From Nitrososphaerota archaeon (lineage in GTDB: Archaea; Thermoproteota; Nitrososphaeria; Nitrososphaerales; Nitrosopumilaceae): 44,110 nt of DNA. The position numbers were made by a program, and so were the translations under genes. Below are positions 1 through 8,559 of the stretch, in pieces (within the stretch, counting starts at the first letter, position 1; every line of letters begins with the position of its first letter). A model generated the notes under the pieces. That model made no database searches. It worked only from the letters and a program-made list of their open reading frames with translations, and was not told where the DNA came from. The stretch lies in assembly GCA_021325595.1 (NCBI GenBank), contig JAJPGX010000001.1, positions 79,491 through 123,600 on the forward strand, given 5' to 3'.

Positions 1-547
1 AGGGATATCCTGCCCCTGAAATTACATGATCTGATGTTATGTTATCATATTTACTATCAAATATTGAGGGTCTTCCATTTTGAATATCAGTTGCAGTTAT
101 AATTAATCTTGGTCTATTTGCTTCTTTTAGTTTAGAAAAATCTACATGCTTTTCCATCGTTTTCTTTAGTGGTGTTATATCATAGAGATATGGCATGTTG
201 TAAGTCATTCCTGATGGGTTAAACCATATTGGGAAAAACATGTTTGGATTTCCCCATACTGCAGAATACATAACAGATGTGACCTCTCTTACTTGTTTTG
301 GAAGAAACGGAGGAGTTATGGTCTCTGCCAGTGTCAACCAGAAATCTTCCAAGTCTTTTGCAGGTTCATCATTTTTGTTTGCAGCAATAATCGCTGCATT
401 GATTCCGCCTATTGAGGTTCCTGCTACAATATCGCATTTTATGTTAAGCTTGTGTATTGCCTTGTAAACCCCGCATTCGTACGCCCCTAACGAGCCGCCC
501 CCTTGAAAAATCAATACATTTTCTTCACAAAACTTCTCTTTTGCCAT
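1..547 (-). CDS. Patatin-like phospholipase, C-terminus outside window
   Basis: The frame opens with ATG at 547 and runs off the left edge, giving 182 residues of the N-terminal part. The oxyanion-hole motif GGGSLG lies at residues 16-21 and the nucleophile elbow GTSIG at 43-47, so Ser45 is the likely catalytic serine. A later segment SGAGYP resembles the conserved strand that precedes the catalytic Asp of patatins; the Asp itself lies outside the window. Patatin-family enzymes hydrolyse acyl esters of lipids. It follows an alpha/beta hydrolase and a methyltransferase on the same strand, suggesting a lipid or acyl-ester cluster. The substrate is unclear, because archaeal membrane lipids are ether-linked; polyester or exogenous acyl lipids are possible. 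Confidence 0.85.
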   Translation of the reverse strand, partial: MAKEKFCEENVLIFQGGGSLGAYECGVYKAIHKLNIKCDIVAGTSIGGINAAIIAANKNDEPAKDLEDFWLTLAETITPPFLPKQVREVTSVMYSAVWGNPNMFFPIWFNPSGMTYNMPYLYDITPLKKTMEKHVDFSKLKEANRPRLIITATDIQNGRPSIFDSKYDNITSDHVISGAGYP

Positions 548-613
548 ACGTACAACTTGATGGCAGTAGCGTCATATAGTAATTATGCTCTTTTCCACCA
601 ATTGGAATCCAAA

Positions 614-1471
614 TCAATGTGATTTTACCCAATTGCATATCAAAGTAATTACCTTCATTCTATCCTCTTCAGAATATGCATCATCCTGGTTGTAAAAAAC
701 TGCATGGTAAAACCAATGGTCACAATCTAAAATTTCAATTTTTTTGTCTTTGCTTTTGACTAACTTATAAAATGCTTCTGAGACTTGGGGGTAGACATTC
801 TTGTCTTTTTTACCATGGATGATTAACAAAGGCGCATCAACATCTGATAAATTTGCTATTTTTGTATTTTTTAAAGCAAGAACGTCTACTATGTATCTAT
901 ATGAGTAAGCAAAGTTAAGTTTCTTGTCTCTTGTCATCTGTTCAATTTCTTTTCCGCCAACCTTTAGAAAATTAGGTAAGTTTGTTGCATGCATTTTAGT
1001 TTTTGGACTAAATATTTTCCGCAACAAAAGGTACATAAAATAAGTATTTGATGGTTCAAGCCCACTTCTTTTTTTAATTGATGGTATCCTTATGTATGGT
1101 GATAGTAGAATCATGCCATCTATGTTCCTAAATCTATGGTCACACCATAAACCATAGGTACAACCTAAACTGTGCGCTAATATGTAGACCTTATGATCAC
1201 GTTTCAAATCATTAATAATTTCATTTATTGAGGAAAGGGCCTTCTCAAAATCAGGGTCTCCCTTTTCCCCGTATGATTCTCCATGTCCTGGTAAATCTAT
1301 ACTACATACATTAAATCCGTTTTTAGCTAATTCGATGCTTAAATAATTAAAAATTCTACAATCGCTACAAAAACCGTGAATGCACAGTATGGTTTTATTT
1401 GACGTTTCTTTTGGGAAATTAAATATGGCGTTTATTTTTCCATTGCGTGTCTCAATCACTTTTTTATCCAT
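614..1471 (-). CDS. Alpha/beta hydrolase, monoacylglycerol-lipase-like
   Basis: A 285-residue serine hydrolase. HGF near residue 33 forms the oxyanion strand, AHSLG places the nucleophile at about Ser101, and HGKKD and CDH supply the likely catalytic Asp (about 223) and His (about 252). A lid-like insertion lies between strands 6 and 7. I chose ATG at 1471; a TTG at 1486 would add five residues. It lies 57 bp downstream of the methyltransferase gene on the same strand and 66 bp before the patatin gene, so the three may be co-transcribed. The fold and triad are clear. The substrate is not, although the sequence is closest in style to lysophospholipase or monoacylglycerol lipase. Confidence 0.8.
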   Translation of the reverse strand: MDKKVIETRNGKINAIFNFPKETSNKTILCIHGFCSDCRIFNYLSIELAKNGFNVCSIDLPGHGESYGEKGDPDFEKALSSINEIINDLKRDHKVYILAHSLGCTYGLWCDHRFRNIDGMILLSPYIRIPSIKKRSGLEPSNTYFMYLLLRKIFSPKTKMHATNLPNFLKVGGKEIEQMTRDKKLNFAYSYRYIVDVLALKNTKIANLSDVDAPLLIIHGKKDKNVYPQVSEAFYKLVKSKDKKIEILDCDHWFYHAVFYNQDDAYSEEDRMKVITLICNWVKSH

Positions 1472-1528
1472 GATGTATTCTGACAATATCTATTAATCTG
1501 AATATGATATTTAGGTGTGTGACAGATG

Positions 1529-2338
1529 TCAAATCATCTTTTTCCCAATTATGCTAAAAAGCCTTGAATATATGACAAAACTATGAGGATCCTTGGACAT
1601 GTTTTTTAGATCATTAAACATTTTTTGATATTCTGTTGCAGTCATTAAACCAGTATCTAGAATCTGATTTTTTAGGCTTTGTGCAATCCTCCACCCTAAT
1701 TCATTAAGAGGTTTCTGTTTCATGACAAGACACGGTGAATAACATTCTACATGACTGTTCATTTTATTTTCTACAAACATTTTGTATAGTTTTCTACCTG
1801 CAAGTGGATCCCCTCCTGATTTTTTAACAAGATTAACGTATGCATGCCTTAATATTTCCACACTTTTTCTCCGAGGATATGATAACCACGAATCTGGAGC
1901 ATGATCTAATTCCTGAATTATTATAGTGCCGCCTCTCTTAGTCATTTGCAACATTGATTTTAATGCAGCAGATTTGTTAGCTAAATGTACAAACATGAAT
2001 CTAGAGTATGTAAGATCAAATTTTTCTGAAAATAGATGATTATGTTTTGTTATGTCGTGATAGATAAAAGATGTATTTTTATTTTTTATATTTGATTTAC
2101 AATATTTTACATAATTTTCATTTATGTCCATACCTATCACTCTTCCTTTTTCACCTACCAACTTACCGATCACTTTTGTTACGTATCCTGGCCCGCAACC
2201 TATGTCTGCGCATACACTGCCATTTTTTATACCAGCTTTTTTTAGTGCGTCTGTAGCCATTGGTTCAAAAAGTGATGATTGAAGTTCTAACCGTTTTATT
2301 TCATTTGTTGTATTTCCTAAGACATATCTGTTCTTCAA
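1529..2338 (-). CDS. Class I SAM-dependent methyltransferase
   Basis: A 269-residue Rossmann-type methyltransferase. SAM motif I (ADIGCGPGY) is at residues 44-52, and the acidic residue that binds the ribose hydroxyls is Asp71 at the end of strand 2. The motif IV/V region follows (about residues 105-140), then a helical C-terminal portion. The start appears to be TTG at 2338, because no ATG or GTG lies in frame upstream. It is the first gene of a likely minus-strand cluster with the hydrolase and patatin genes and is divergent from the UbiA gene. The substrate cannot be told from sequence; family members act on lipids, quinones or small molecules. Confidence 0.82.
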   Translation of the reverse strand: MKNRYVLGNTTNEIKRLELQSSLFEPMATDALKKAGIKNGSVCADIGCGPGYVTKVIGKLVGEKGRVIGMDINENYVKYCKSNIKNKNTSFIYHDITKHNHLFSEKFDLTYSRFMFVHLANKSAALKSMLQMTKRGGTIIIQELDHAPDSWLSYPRRKSVEILRHAYVNLVKKSGGDPLAGRKLYKMFVENKMNSHVECYSPCLVMKQKPLNELGWRIAQSLKNQILDTGLMTATEYQKMFNDLKNMSKDPHSFVIYSRLFSIIGKKMI

Positions 2339-2602
2339 AACATCGCCTGTGTTATACCAACAAAACTGTTTAATTATTATCGATTTTGGTTAGCGATTTT
2401 TCCATATTGCTTTTTTATTTACTTAGATACTATCATAACTAATTTAATCATACAAAATTTCATAATTTTTTCTTAATTTGATATAATAATTTTATATAAT
2501 GGTACGTACTTTCTAAAAAGTTATAATATACAGATATAAATGTCCTAATATGGAGAATACTCTAATTAGTTTCCCATTCTTAGTGAAAAGTGGTGTGCAG
2601 TA

Positions 2603-3517
2603 ATGTCTATAGCTATTGCCATCTTTGAATCTAAAGTATACCGTGTGATAAAATCCATAACTTCGCTGATAAAATCAAGGACTCTAGTCTATGTATTTGC
2701 CATTGTGTCATTAGGCACATTTCTTATTTCCTCAGGACCTCAAGTTCCGAATTTGTTGGTTATGTCAGAACTAGTTTTTTCTGTCTATTTTTTGGCATTG
2801 GCTACTTACTTGTACAATGATCTTACGGATTACTCAGTTGACAGAACAAATAATAGAAAAACGCCAAGTTCAGATCCTTCTAGATATCGTACGACTTTTT
2901 ATGTTACGCTTTTTTTCTTTGCCATTTCTATTTTATCGGCCCTCGCAATAAATATTCAAACAGGTATAGCGTCAATAGCTTTTCTGATTATTGCGATAAC
3001 TTACTCTCATCCAAAAACTCACCTAAAAGATCGATTTGTTGTAAAAACTGTAGCTACTGCGGCCGGTGGTGCTATCGCGTCATTGATGGGTTACACTGCA
3101 TCTGATAGTATTTCTTATGCTGGACTGATACCACCTTTTATTGCATTCATGTTTTGGTTTACTCTAGGACCATTAGGTGATATATCTGATATTCGAGGCG
3201 ATAGAGAAAATGGAAGAAAAACATTTCCAATTGTTTTAGGAATATGCAATACCTTTCGTTTAATGTATTTGGCAATATTTTCTATAATGGCTGGGATCTT
3301 TGTAATGTACTATGTTAACGCAATTAATGTCACTGGTTTAATTCTTAGTCTAAGCACATGCGTATTTACAATTTTCGTGATAAAACGAGTCTCAAAACAA
3401 TATGAAAATAAAAAAATAATTAAACAAAGTAGAACTATGCTTAGATATAATATTTTTATAATTCAGTTTGTAATGTTTGTTGGATTAGTATTGGATAAAA
3501 TTCAAGTACACAATTGA
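2603..3517 (+). CDS. UbiA-family prenyltransferase
   Basis: A 304-residue polytopic membrane protein with about eight to nine hydrophobic segments. Both Asp-rich motifs of UbiA enzymes are present: NDLTDYSVDR (Asn72, Asp73, Asp76, Asp80) and GDISDIRGDR (Asp193, Asp196, Asp200). They bind the prenyl diphosphate through Mg2+. Family members attach prenyl chains to aromatic rings, chlorophyll-type acceptors or, in archaea, geranylgeranylglyceryl phosphate. Which acceptor is used here is not decided by the sequence. A TATA-like AT-rich stretch precedes the gene at about 2520-2545. It is divergent from the methyltransferase and convergent with the regulator at 3527, with a 9-bp gap. Confidence 0.88.
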   Translation: MSIAIAIFESKVYRVIKSITSLIKSRTLVYVFAIVSLGTFLISSGPQVPNLLVMSELVFSVYFLALATYLYNDLTDYSVDRTNNRKTPSSDPSRYRTTFYVTLFFFAISILSALAINIQTGIASIAFLIIAITYSHPKTHLKDRFVVKTVATAAGGAIASLMGYTASDSISYAGLIPPFIAFMFWFTLGPLGDISDIRGDRENGRKTFPIVLGICNTFRLMYLAIFSIMAGIFVMYYVNAINVTGLILSLSTCVFTIFVIKRVSKQYENKKIIKQSRTMLRYNIFIIQFVMFVGLVLDKIQVHN

Positions 3518-3526
3518 AGATTTTTT

Positions 3527-4477
3527 CTATTGATTTGCTATCTGTGGTGGGTTTGGGTTAGCTTTTTCCCATAAATCTGTGAAAAACGTCTCCATCTGAG
3601 ATGCCAATTGACTGTCAGTTACAAATAATGCATTTTTGAATTTATTTGGATCGTGATTATCCACTAATTCTATTCCAACATGTTTTTTATCTACAATCAA
3701 AACACAATATGGGGTTTTAACATATCTTCTTGATATAGGTGTTGGGTAATATGGATCTGCGACCACTGATATTCGCTCTTTTTTATTCTTATCGTTAATT
3801 TTTGTTTTAGGTCCAGCTTTATCGAAAAATGAATCTACCATGCTGATATCTGCTAAAACTTTGACCTGTACACCCGCATTTGATTTTTTAATCATTGTGT
3901 TAATTATTAATTCATTAGTGAATCTAGAAACTAAAATGATCTCACTTTCAGCAAACTCCATAATTTCCAATACTTTTGTTATCATTTTGTCAAATGCCGA
4001 AATAATTACTGGGGATTTTCTTTCTTCTTCATCAATAAAACTTGCCTGTGGACCTATTTTTGAAATGAACTCCATTATATCGGTATCAGTGAATCTGGAA
4101 TTCCCTTTTAGCGTGTCAATCATTTCTAGGTATTTGGAATTTTTTACATTGTTAAGTAAACCCATGAGATGTTTTTTGTAGACTAGCTTTCCAAAAGCTG
4201 TTTGTATGTATGAATCTCCGTGTTTTACAAGTAGTCCTAGATCCACTAGTTGTTTTAGTCTTGTATAGTACTGCTTCTTCGTCAATCCTATTTTTGTGGG
4301 CGTATCTAATTCTGATTTGATGCCTTTTGCTGCCATTAAGAAAATTGTTAATGCGTCATTTTTTGAGAGAATAGATAAAACCTCCATTACCTGATTTAAT
4401 ACCTCGGGACCATCATTAGGAGGCAGGCCAATTTCTTGTATTATTGAAGGACTCAGTTGTATGCTATCTGTCTTCAC
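3527..4477 (-). CDS. Winged-helix regulator with C-terminal sensor-like domain
   Basis: 316 residues. The N-terminal part (about 20-110) looks like a winged-helix DNA-binding domain: a helix-turn-helix near residues 55-80 (PTKIGLTKKQYYTRLKQLV) followed by a wing. The C-terminal half (about 155-310) is alpha/beta and resembles the phospholipase-D-like or TrmB-type effector domains attached to archaeal winged-helix regulators; no HKD catalytic motif is visible. The start is GTG at 4477. Its promoter overlaps the dyad TATCA-N4-TGATA at 4511-4524, which fits autoregulation. The ligand is unknown. Confidence 0.7.
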   Translation of the reverse strand: MKTDSIQLSPSIIQEIGLPPNDGPEVLNQVMEVLSILSKNDALTIFLMAAKGIKSELDTPTKIGLTKKQYYTRLKQLVDLGLLVKHGDSYIQTAFGKLVYKKHLMGLLNNVKNSKYLEMIDTLKGNSRFTDTDIMEFISKIGPQASFIDEEERKSPVIISAFDKMITKVLEIMEFAESEIILVSRFTNELIINTMIKKSNAGVQVKVLADISMVDSFFDKAGPKTKINDKNKKERISVVADPYYPTPISRRYVKTPYCVLIVDKKHVGIELVDNHDPNKFKNALFVTDSQLASQMETFFTDLWEKANPNPPQIANQ

Positions 4478-4510
4478 GTCTTATTCTCTAGTGAATTAGA
4501 TATAGTCATA

Positions 4511-4524
4511 TATCAATTTTGATA
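4511..4524. promoter_or_regulatory. Dyad operator candidate TATCA-N4-TGATA, copy 1
   Basis: Perfect dyad TATCAATTTTGATA in the divergent spacer between the regulator at 3527-4477 and the gene at 4587. On the minus strand it abuts an AT-rich TATA-like stretch about 28 bp before the regulator's GTG start. The same core occurs at 6376, 28251 and 35519. Confidence 0.5.
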
Positions 4525-4586
4525 CTATTTTTCAATATTTCCCAAAATAGGAGAATTTATAATGTACGGTACGAATAGTATAAGCC

Positions 4587-4895
4587 ATGACCACGTTAAT
4601 AGAACGCAGCAGAATTGTAAATGATACCTCCGACCTGGGACGGGCAATTGTAACCCTATCAATAGAGAAGGCGTTAATTGATGTTGGCAAACCAGTATAT
4701 GCTCTAGTACTTGACAGATTAGAGACAGATAAAACAACAATACCTGATTTTTATGAAGATCCTGCATACCTACAACTTTTGCTAGAAGAACTGTTTGGTG
4801 CGGCACATGGGGAGATTATAAAATCAATTAAAAAATATCTAGAAGAATTTTCAGATCAGGTACAAATTAAGAATTTTCTTAATTCACTTAATTGA
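4587..4895 (+). CDS. Small helical protein, possibly NitrOD5/DUF3227 type
   Basis: A 102-residue protein with no signal peptide or membrane segment. It looks all-helical, with a conserved-looking core of the form EKALIDVGKPVYALVLDRL followed by LLEELFG and a final amphipathic helix. This pattern recalls a small output-type domain known from Nitrososphaerota (NitrOD5/DUF3227), but I assign it from memory of the pattern only. A TATA box (TTTATAATG, near 4557) lies about 27-30 bp before the ATG, so the transcript is probably leaderless. The biochemical function is unknown. Confidence 0.65.
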   Translation: MTTLIERSRIVNDTSDLGRAIVTLSIEKALIDVGKPVYALVLDRLETDKTTIPDFYEDPAYLQLLLEELFGAAHGEIIKSIKKYLEEFSDQVQIKNFLNSLN

Positions 4896-4930
4896 TTATT
4901 TAATAACTGGACCAGTCGAATAAATCGCTA

Positions 4931-6313
4931 ATGGAAAATCATTTTCCAACTCGCAGATTGCTTGTTTTCTTTATGTTATTTCTTGTAATACTTGATGGTG
5001 GCATAGTAAACCTTTCTTCTGTTTATGCAATTGAACCACTACTCCCGCAATTTGAACCTACCACCCATTCTTCCAGTAATCCAAACCTGTACGTATCAGC
5101 AGAAAATTCTTTTTTTAAAAATTATTTTGCCGGACCTCAAGTAATTGAAGTAATAGTAAGTGATCCTGATATCAATAGACTGGATCAAGCGTATGGTGAG
5201 CCGGATGTAACTATAAATGGAAAACGATTGAGGATGGCTCAAGCATCTGATGGTAATTGGTATGCATATTTTGCAGATGTAAAACAAGCTCAAATTGCGG
5301 ACTCGACACAAATTAGTGGTTCTGGAAAAGGTTTGGATTTTGGTAAGTTTTGTTCTTCAACTAGTGCAAATATAGCAACAGGTGTAGATTTTTCTGAAAC
5401 AAACGGGATCTCAATTGCACGAAGTGCCCCCGGTTCTTCTGATGGGCAGATTTCTATATCTAGCACAATTACTGCTACTTGTACCGGACCTGTTGATCAC
5501 GCTGTTTCAAGCATTACTGGAGATAAACTAAACTTGCTTAATCATGTTGTTCGAGAAAATAAGACTTTGAATGTAAATGCGCCAGGAAATAGAGTAGGCC
5601 AAATAGCCACACCATCATACAATCAAGCATTCACTGAAGCATGGCCTGTAATACAACTGTACGACCTTTCTGGTTTTCCAACTCCGGTTACAATACAGTA
5701 CAGCAAAGGAGGATCTGTACAAAGCGTCACACTGACTTTTGACCGAATTCCATCAAATTTGATTGGTATTGTAAGTAACAGACAATACTGGCCACGTGGT
5801 GGTCAAGTTCACGGTGACTTGCTTGATCCTCAGCTCAACATCGACCCAACTGAGGAAGACTCTTGGACATGGGGAACATCTGTGAGCAACACAACTCTGT
5901 TTTATCAGGCATTTGATAGAAGTGGTAACCTTGATGCAGATGGAACTGTTGGAATGCAAAATTTGATAGGGAATCTATCTTCTATGATGTTCAATCACAA
6001 TGGTAAATTGACAGAAGATCCTGCTCCGCAAGGAGTAGTTGTTGGTAGGCTGCAAAGCAATGAAGTACAAAAATTATTCAAAGGAAGCGACGGATTTCTT
6101 AGAACAAAATCAATTTCTGGTCTTTCTATTCCAATTACAGCATTAGAACTTCAACCAAATGTGGGAATTTTTGGAAACTATGATGCAAATGGAAATGCAG
6201 AAATTGTAATCTTAGATAACGCAAAATTAGAAAAATCGTTTACTGTTAGATACAACGATATTTCATATACTGTTCTAGTCAGAGCATCAAATGCCAAATT
6301 GACCATGGGCTAA
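4931..6313 (+). CDS. Exported S-layer-like protein, N-terminal-region paralogue
   Basis: 460 residues with an N-terminal signal peptide (about 1-33, ending near SVYA). The mature part contains a stretch with the pattern GPQVIEVIVSDPDI, EPDVTINGKRLRMAQ, DGNWYAYFAD and KGLDFGKFC. I recognise this pattern from the N-terminal region of the thaumarchaeal S-layer protein (Nmar_1547-type). S-layer proteins of this group are several times longer, so this looks like a short paralogue that keeps the N-terminal region and an SLTFDRIPS/QYWPRGGQVHG beta domain. It has no C-terminal membrane anchor or PEFG tail. A T-rich tract follows the stop. It may be an S-layer accessory or minor component; S-layer homology is from memory of the family. 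Confidence 0.7.
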   Translation: MENHFPTRRLLVFFMLFLVILDGGIVNLSSVYAIEPLLPQFEPTTHSSSNPNLYVSAENSFFKNYFAGPQVIEVIVSDPDINRLDQAYGEPDVTINGKRLRMAQASDGNWYAYFADVKQAQIADSTQISGSGKGLDFGKFCSSTSANIATGVDFSETNGISIARSAPGSSDGQISISSTITATCTGPVDHAVSSITGDKLNLLNHVVRENKTLNVNAPGNRVGQIATPSYNQAFTEAWPVIQLYDLSGFPTPVTIQYSKGGSVQSVTLTFDRIPSNLIGIVSNRQYWPRGGQVHGDLLDPQLNIDPTEEDSWTWGTSVSNTTLFYQAFDRSGNLDADGTVGMQNLIGNLSSMMFNHNGKLTEDPAPQGVVVGRLQSNEVQKLFKGSDGFLRTKSISGLSIPITALELQPNVGIFGNYDANGNAEIVILDNAKLEKSFTVRYNDISYTVLVRASNAKLTMG

Positions 6314-6330
6314 ATATCATACAAATTGAG

Positions 6331-6342
6331 TTTTATTTTTTT
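6331..6342 (+). terminator. Poly-T terminator after S-layer-like gene
   Basis: T-tract TTTTATTTTTTT starting 17 bp after the stop of the exported protein gene. Archaeal intrinsic termination relies mainly on such U-tracts. Confidence 0.55.
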
Positions 6343-6373
6343 AACCTGATTAACCATCGTAACCTTCATGGTT

Positions 6374-6391
6374 ATTATCAAACTTGATAAT
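6374..6391. promoter_or_regulatory. 18-bp dyad, TATCA-N4-TGATA copy 2
   Basis: Perfect dyad ATTATCAA-AC-TTGATAAT immediately upstream of a TATA-like TTTTAAATTAAAG (about 6400-6412) and the gene starting at 6432. A second inverted repeat, TAACCAT (6351-6357) and ATGGTTA (6368-6374), overlaps its left edge. The position before the TATA/BRE fits an activator or competing regulator site. Confidence 0.5.
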
Positions 6392-6431
6392 CAGATTTGG
6401 TTTTAAATTAAAGATTGATTATAACAAGGCC

Positions 6432-6767
6432 ATGACCAGTGCAGAAACTATCTATGATGGCTTTCTTGCCAGTCTGGATAAAGCATTAGGGAAAATCGAC
6501 ATGGAATTAGCACTCAAAGTCATGCTATATGAAAGAAAAATGCCTGACGTTCCTCCTTCAGTAGAACTACAAATACACTACAAAGATAACACAGACATAT
6601 CAAAAAAAGTCGAAGAGTTGAGGACAAAATATGGATTTGGAGTTGCATCATATGGACATAACGAGGTTTTTGCAAAAGGCAACATGAACCTGTCAATGAT
6701 ACAAGGAATCTCACAAGATCCACAAATTGAAAAAATAGAAGGTTTGGCTTCAGTTGCGTCCTACTAG
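6432..6767 (+). CDS. Conserved-looking small protein of unknown function
   Basis: 111 residues from the ATG at 6432; an upstream in-frame start at 6384 lies inside the dyad operator and before the TATA-like box, so I rejected it. The protein has an N-terminal helical half (MTSAETIYDGFLASLDKALG) and a beta-alpha-beta half with IHYKDNTDISKKVEELRTKYGF, reminiscent of a small ferredoxin-like fold. There is no signal peptide, membrane segment or metal motif. It is convergent with the CBS protein gene (15-bp gap). I do not recognise a family. Confidence 0.7.
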   Translation: MTSAETIYDGFLASLDKALGKIDMELALKVMLYERKMPDVPPSVELQIHYKDNTDISKKVEELRTKYGFGVASYGHNEVFAKGNMNLSMIQGISQDPQIEKIEGLASVASY

Positions 6768-6782
6768 TATCTGTTTGCAACC

Positions 6783-7580
6783 TCACATCTGATGAAGGTG
6801 CATGAGTATATCCCATGGACTAATCACTCTGTCCTTTGTTAGCAAGTAAGGGGATTTCATACTCTGCATGATTTTACATGCCTCGCTTATTGAAAGATCA
6901 TCTGATACAACTTCTGCTTGATCTAGACTGAATATGTCCGACTTCATATTTAGAAAGTCTTCTCCATTTTTAAGACAGTCTAAATCTCGTGATAATTTCT
7001 GTATGATTATCCTGTCATTGATAAAAGATTTTGAATTTGCTAAAACCAACTTGCGCGTTTTGTTGTCAAACATCTTTTGTATGATTTGTTTTACTGAATC
7101 ATTCTTATCAAATGTAATTATCTGTTTTTTTGGGATAAGCGATAGTTTTGTGCTAATATTAAAGGAAATTCCAATATCGAGAATTTTTCTAGCCGAAATT
7201 ACTGAATATCCATGATGTTGATTTGGTATTAATGCAAACGCTCTTCTTGTCTGAGACCACTGCTTTATCAAATCTGCAAATTTGCTCTTTGCATCAATTA
7301 TGACAAGTTTATCACTCATGACACTTCCAATTTTTGTATTACTTAGAAATTCAAACGTCGCTGTTTTTAATAGACTATCTAAAATTTCTATTCCGCCTAT
7401 TATTCCAACTGGTTTGTCATTATCTGTTACAACTAGAGAATCTGTTAGTGTTTCAAGATAATGTGGAAGAAGTATTGCCGCATCGCTTAGTGAATCCTCA
7501 ACCCTGATGCTTACTGCAGGTGTGGCAAAAACAGATTCATGAAAAATTTCTTCCAATGATTTCTGTGATAGACTGCTCAT
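6783..7580 (-). CDS. CBS-domain protein
   Basis: 265 residues. Two paired CBS regions are visible. The first pair spans about residues 15-135, with the typical strands SLVVTDNDKPVGIIGGIEIL and KLVIIDAKSKFADLIK followed by RRAFALIPNQHHGYSVISA. A more diverged second pair spans about 145-262, ending in the characteristic SPYLLTKDRVISPWDILMHL. CBS pairs bind adenosine nucleotides and usually act as energy or ligand sensors. No additional enzymatic domain is attached. The PHA locus begins about 100 bp upstream on the same strand; any link is positional only. Confidence 0.78.
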   Translation of the reverse strand: MSSLSQKSLEEIFHESVFATPAVSIRVEDSLSDAAILLPHYLETLTDSLVVTDNDKPVGIIGGIEILDSLLKTATFEFLSNTKIGSVMSDKLVIIDAKSKFADLIKQWSQTRRAFALIPNQHHGYSVISARKILDIGISFNISTKLSLIPKKQIITFDKNDSVKQIIQKMFDNKTRKLVLANSKSFINDRIIIQKLSRDLDCLKNGEDFLNMKSDIFSLDQAEVVSDDLSISEACKIMQSMKSPYLLTKDRVISPWDILMHLHQM

Positions 7581-7677
7581 ATTCTCATATTCTCTTTGAT
7601 ATTTTTATGATTGACTTGTAGTGGATACTTAATTAGATTGGCTGTGATTATCATATCTGATTTTATTATGCATGAAA

Positions 7678-8466
7678 TCATTTTGAAAGAAAGTCGATAA
7701 TTATCTTTGATAGTCTCTCAGGTTCTTCAACATATGCTGAATGCCCACATCCTTCCATGGGTACTAGAATGCAATTGTTAATAGATGAGGCAAATTTTTC
7801 TGAATATTCAAATGGTATTAGCTTGTCTTCTTTTCCCCAAATCAACAAGGTGGGTATCTTGATTTTTCCAAGTTTCTCTGTAATGTCTGGAGCGTTTTTG
7901 AGCCCAAGAAGTGTGGATAAAAATACCATCTTTGCATTCGGCCTGGACATATTATTGACAAATCTCTCTATTGAGGTATCTGAGACTGGCTTATTTGGTC
8001 CAACCATCATATGATATGCCGTTTTTGCTGATTCTTGTGTTGGATATAATGCAGCCATAGTGTATGCATCTAATGCAGGAGTGGACTTTTTCATGATACC
8101 TGCAGGTGAGATCATGATTATTTTCTCAATTATTGGATTTTGTAAAGCCGCGCATTCTGCTACTATCTGACCCCCTAATGATGTTCCAATCATGCTTGTC
8201 TTTTTTATGCCCAAGGCATCCATAAAATCAAAAACAAATTTTACGAAAAGCTCTGGTGTATAATCTACTGACGGCTTGTCACTTTGACCATATCCTATAA
8301 GATCTGGCGCAAAAATGTGATATTTCTTATTTAAAAAAGGCATCAATGCAAGCCATCTTTCTGCATATCCGCCAAGTCCATGTAAGAGGATTAAATTTGG
8401 ATCGGTTTGCCCAACTTCCAAATATCGAATCTTGTATTTACCAACGGTAACAAATTTCTCCTCCAT
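7678..8466 (-). CDS. Alpha/beta hydrolase, putative esterase of the PHA locus
   Basis: 262 residues. Oxyanion motif HGLGG is at 29-33, nucleophile elbow GTSLGG at 94-99 (Ser96), and acid and base come from GKED (Asp214) and GCGHS (His242). The ATG at 8466 is preceded by a clear Shine-Dalgarno sequence AAAGGAG seven to thirteen bases upstream; the longer TTG start at 8493 would swallow it, so I chose 8466. The fold matches haloperoxidase or C-C hydrolase-type enzymes. Its place next to phaE/phaC makes an intracellular PHA depolymerase or oligomer hydrolase a fair hypothesis, not a demonstrated one. Confidence 0.82.
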   Translation of the reverse strand: MEEKFVTVGKYKIRYLEVGQTDPNLILLHGLGGYAERWLALMPFLNKKYHIFAPDLIGYGQSDKPSVDYTPELFVKFVFDFMDALGIKKTSMIGTSLGGQIVAECAALQNPIIEKIIMISPAGIMKKSTPALDAYTMAALYPTQESAKTAYHMMVGPNKPVSDTSIERFVNNMSRPNAKMVFLSTLLGLKNAPDITEKLGKIKIPTLLIWGKEDKLIPFEYSEKFASSINNCILVPMEGCGHSAYVEEPERLSKIIIDFLSK

Positions 8467-8559
8467 CCGCTCCTTTGAAAGTTTTACAAACAAAATAAGC
8501 TTTTAGCGGCATTTGTTATGACCATGTTGGTAATGCCTTCTTACTAAAATGAGCTATAA

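Noticed and set aside
240-467. Plus-strand ORF of 75 codons
   Set aside because: Antisense to the patatin-like gene, whose GGGSLG and GTSIG motifs are on the minus strand.
4573-4586. GTACGGTACGAATA near 4575, similar to the GTACA-N5-CGAAYA motif
   Set aside because: The spacing between the two halves is shorter and the fifth base differs, so it is not counted as a copy.
4525-4806. Minus-strand ORF of 93 codons
   Set aside because: Overlaps the 4587-4895 gene, which has a TATA box at the right distance and a better residue pattern.
7647-7665. TTATCATATCTGATTT, near match to the TATCA-N4-TGATA dyad
   Set aside because: One mismatch in the right half-site; kept out of the four exact copies.
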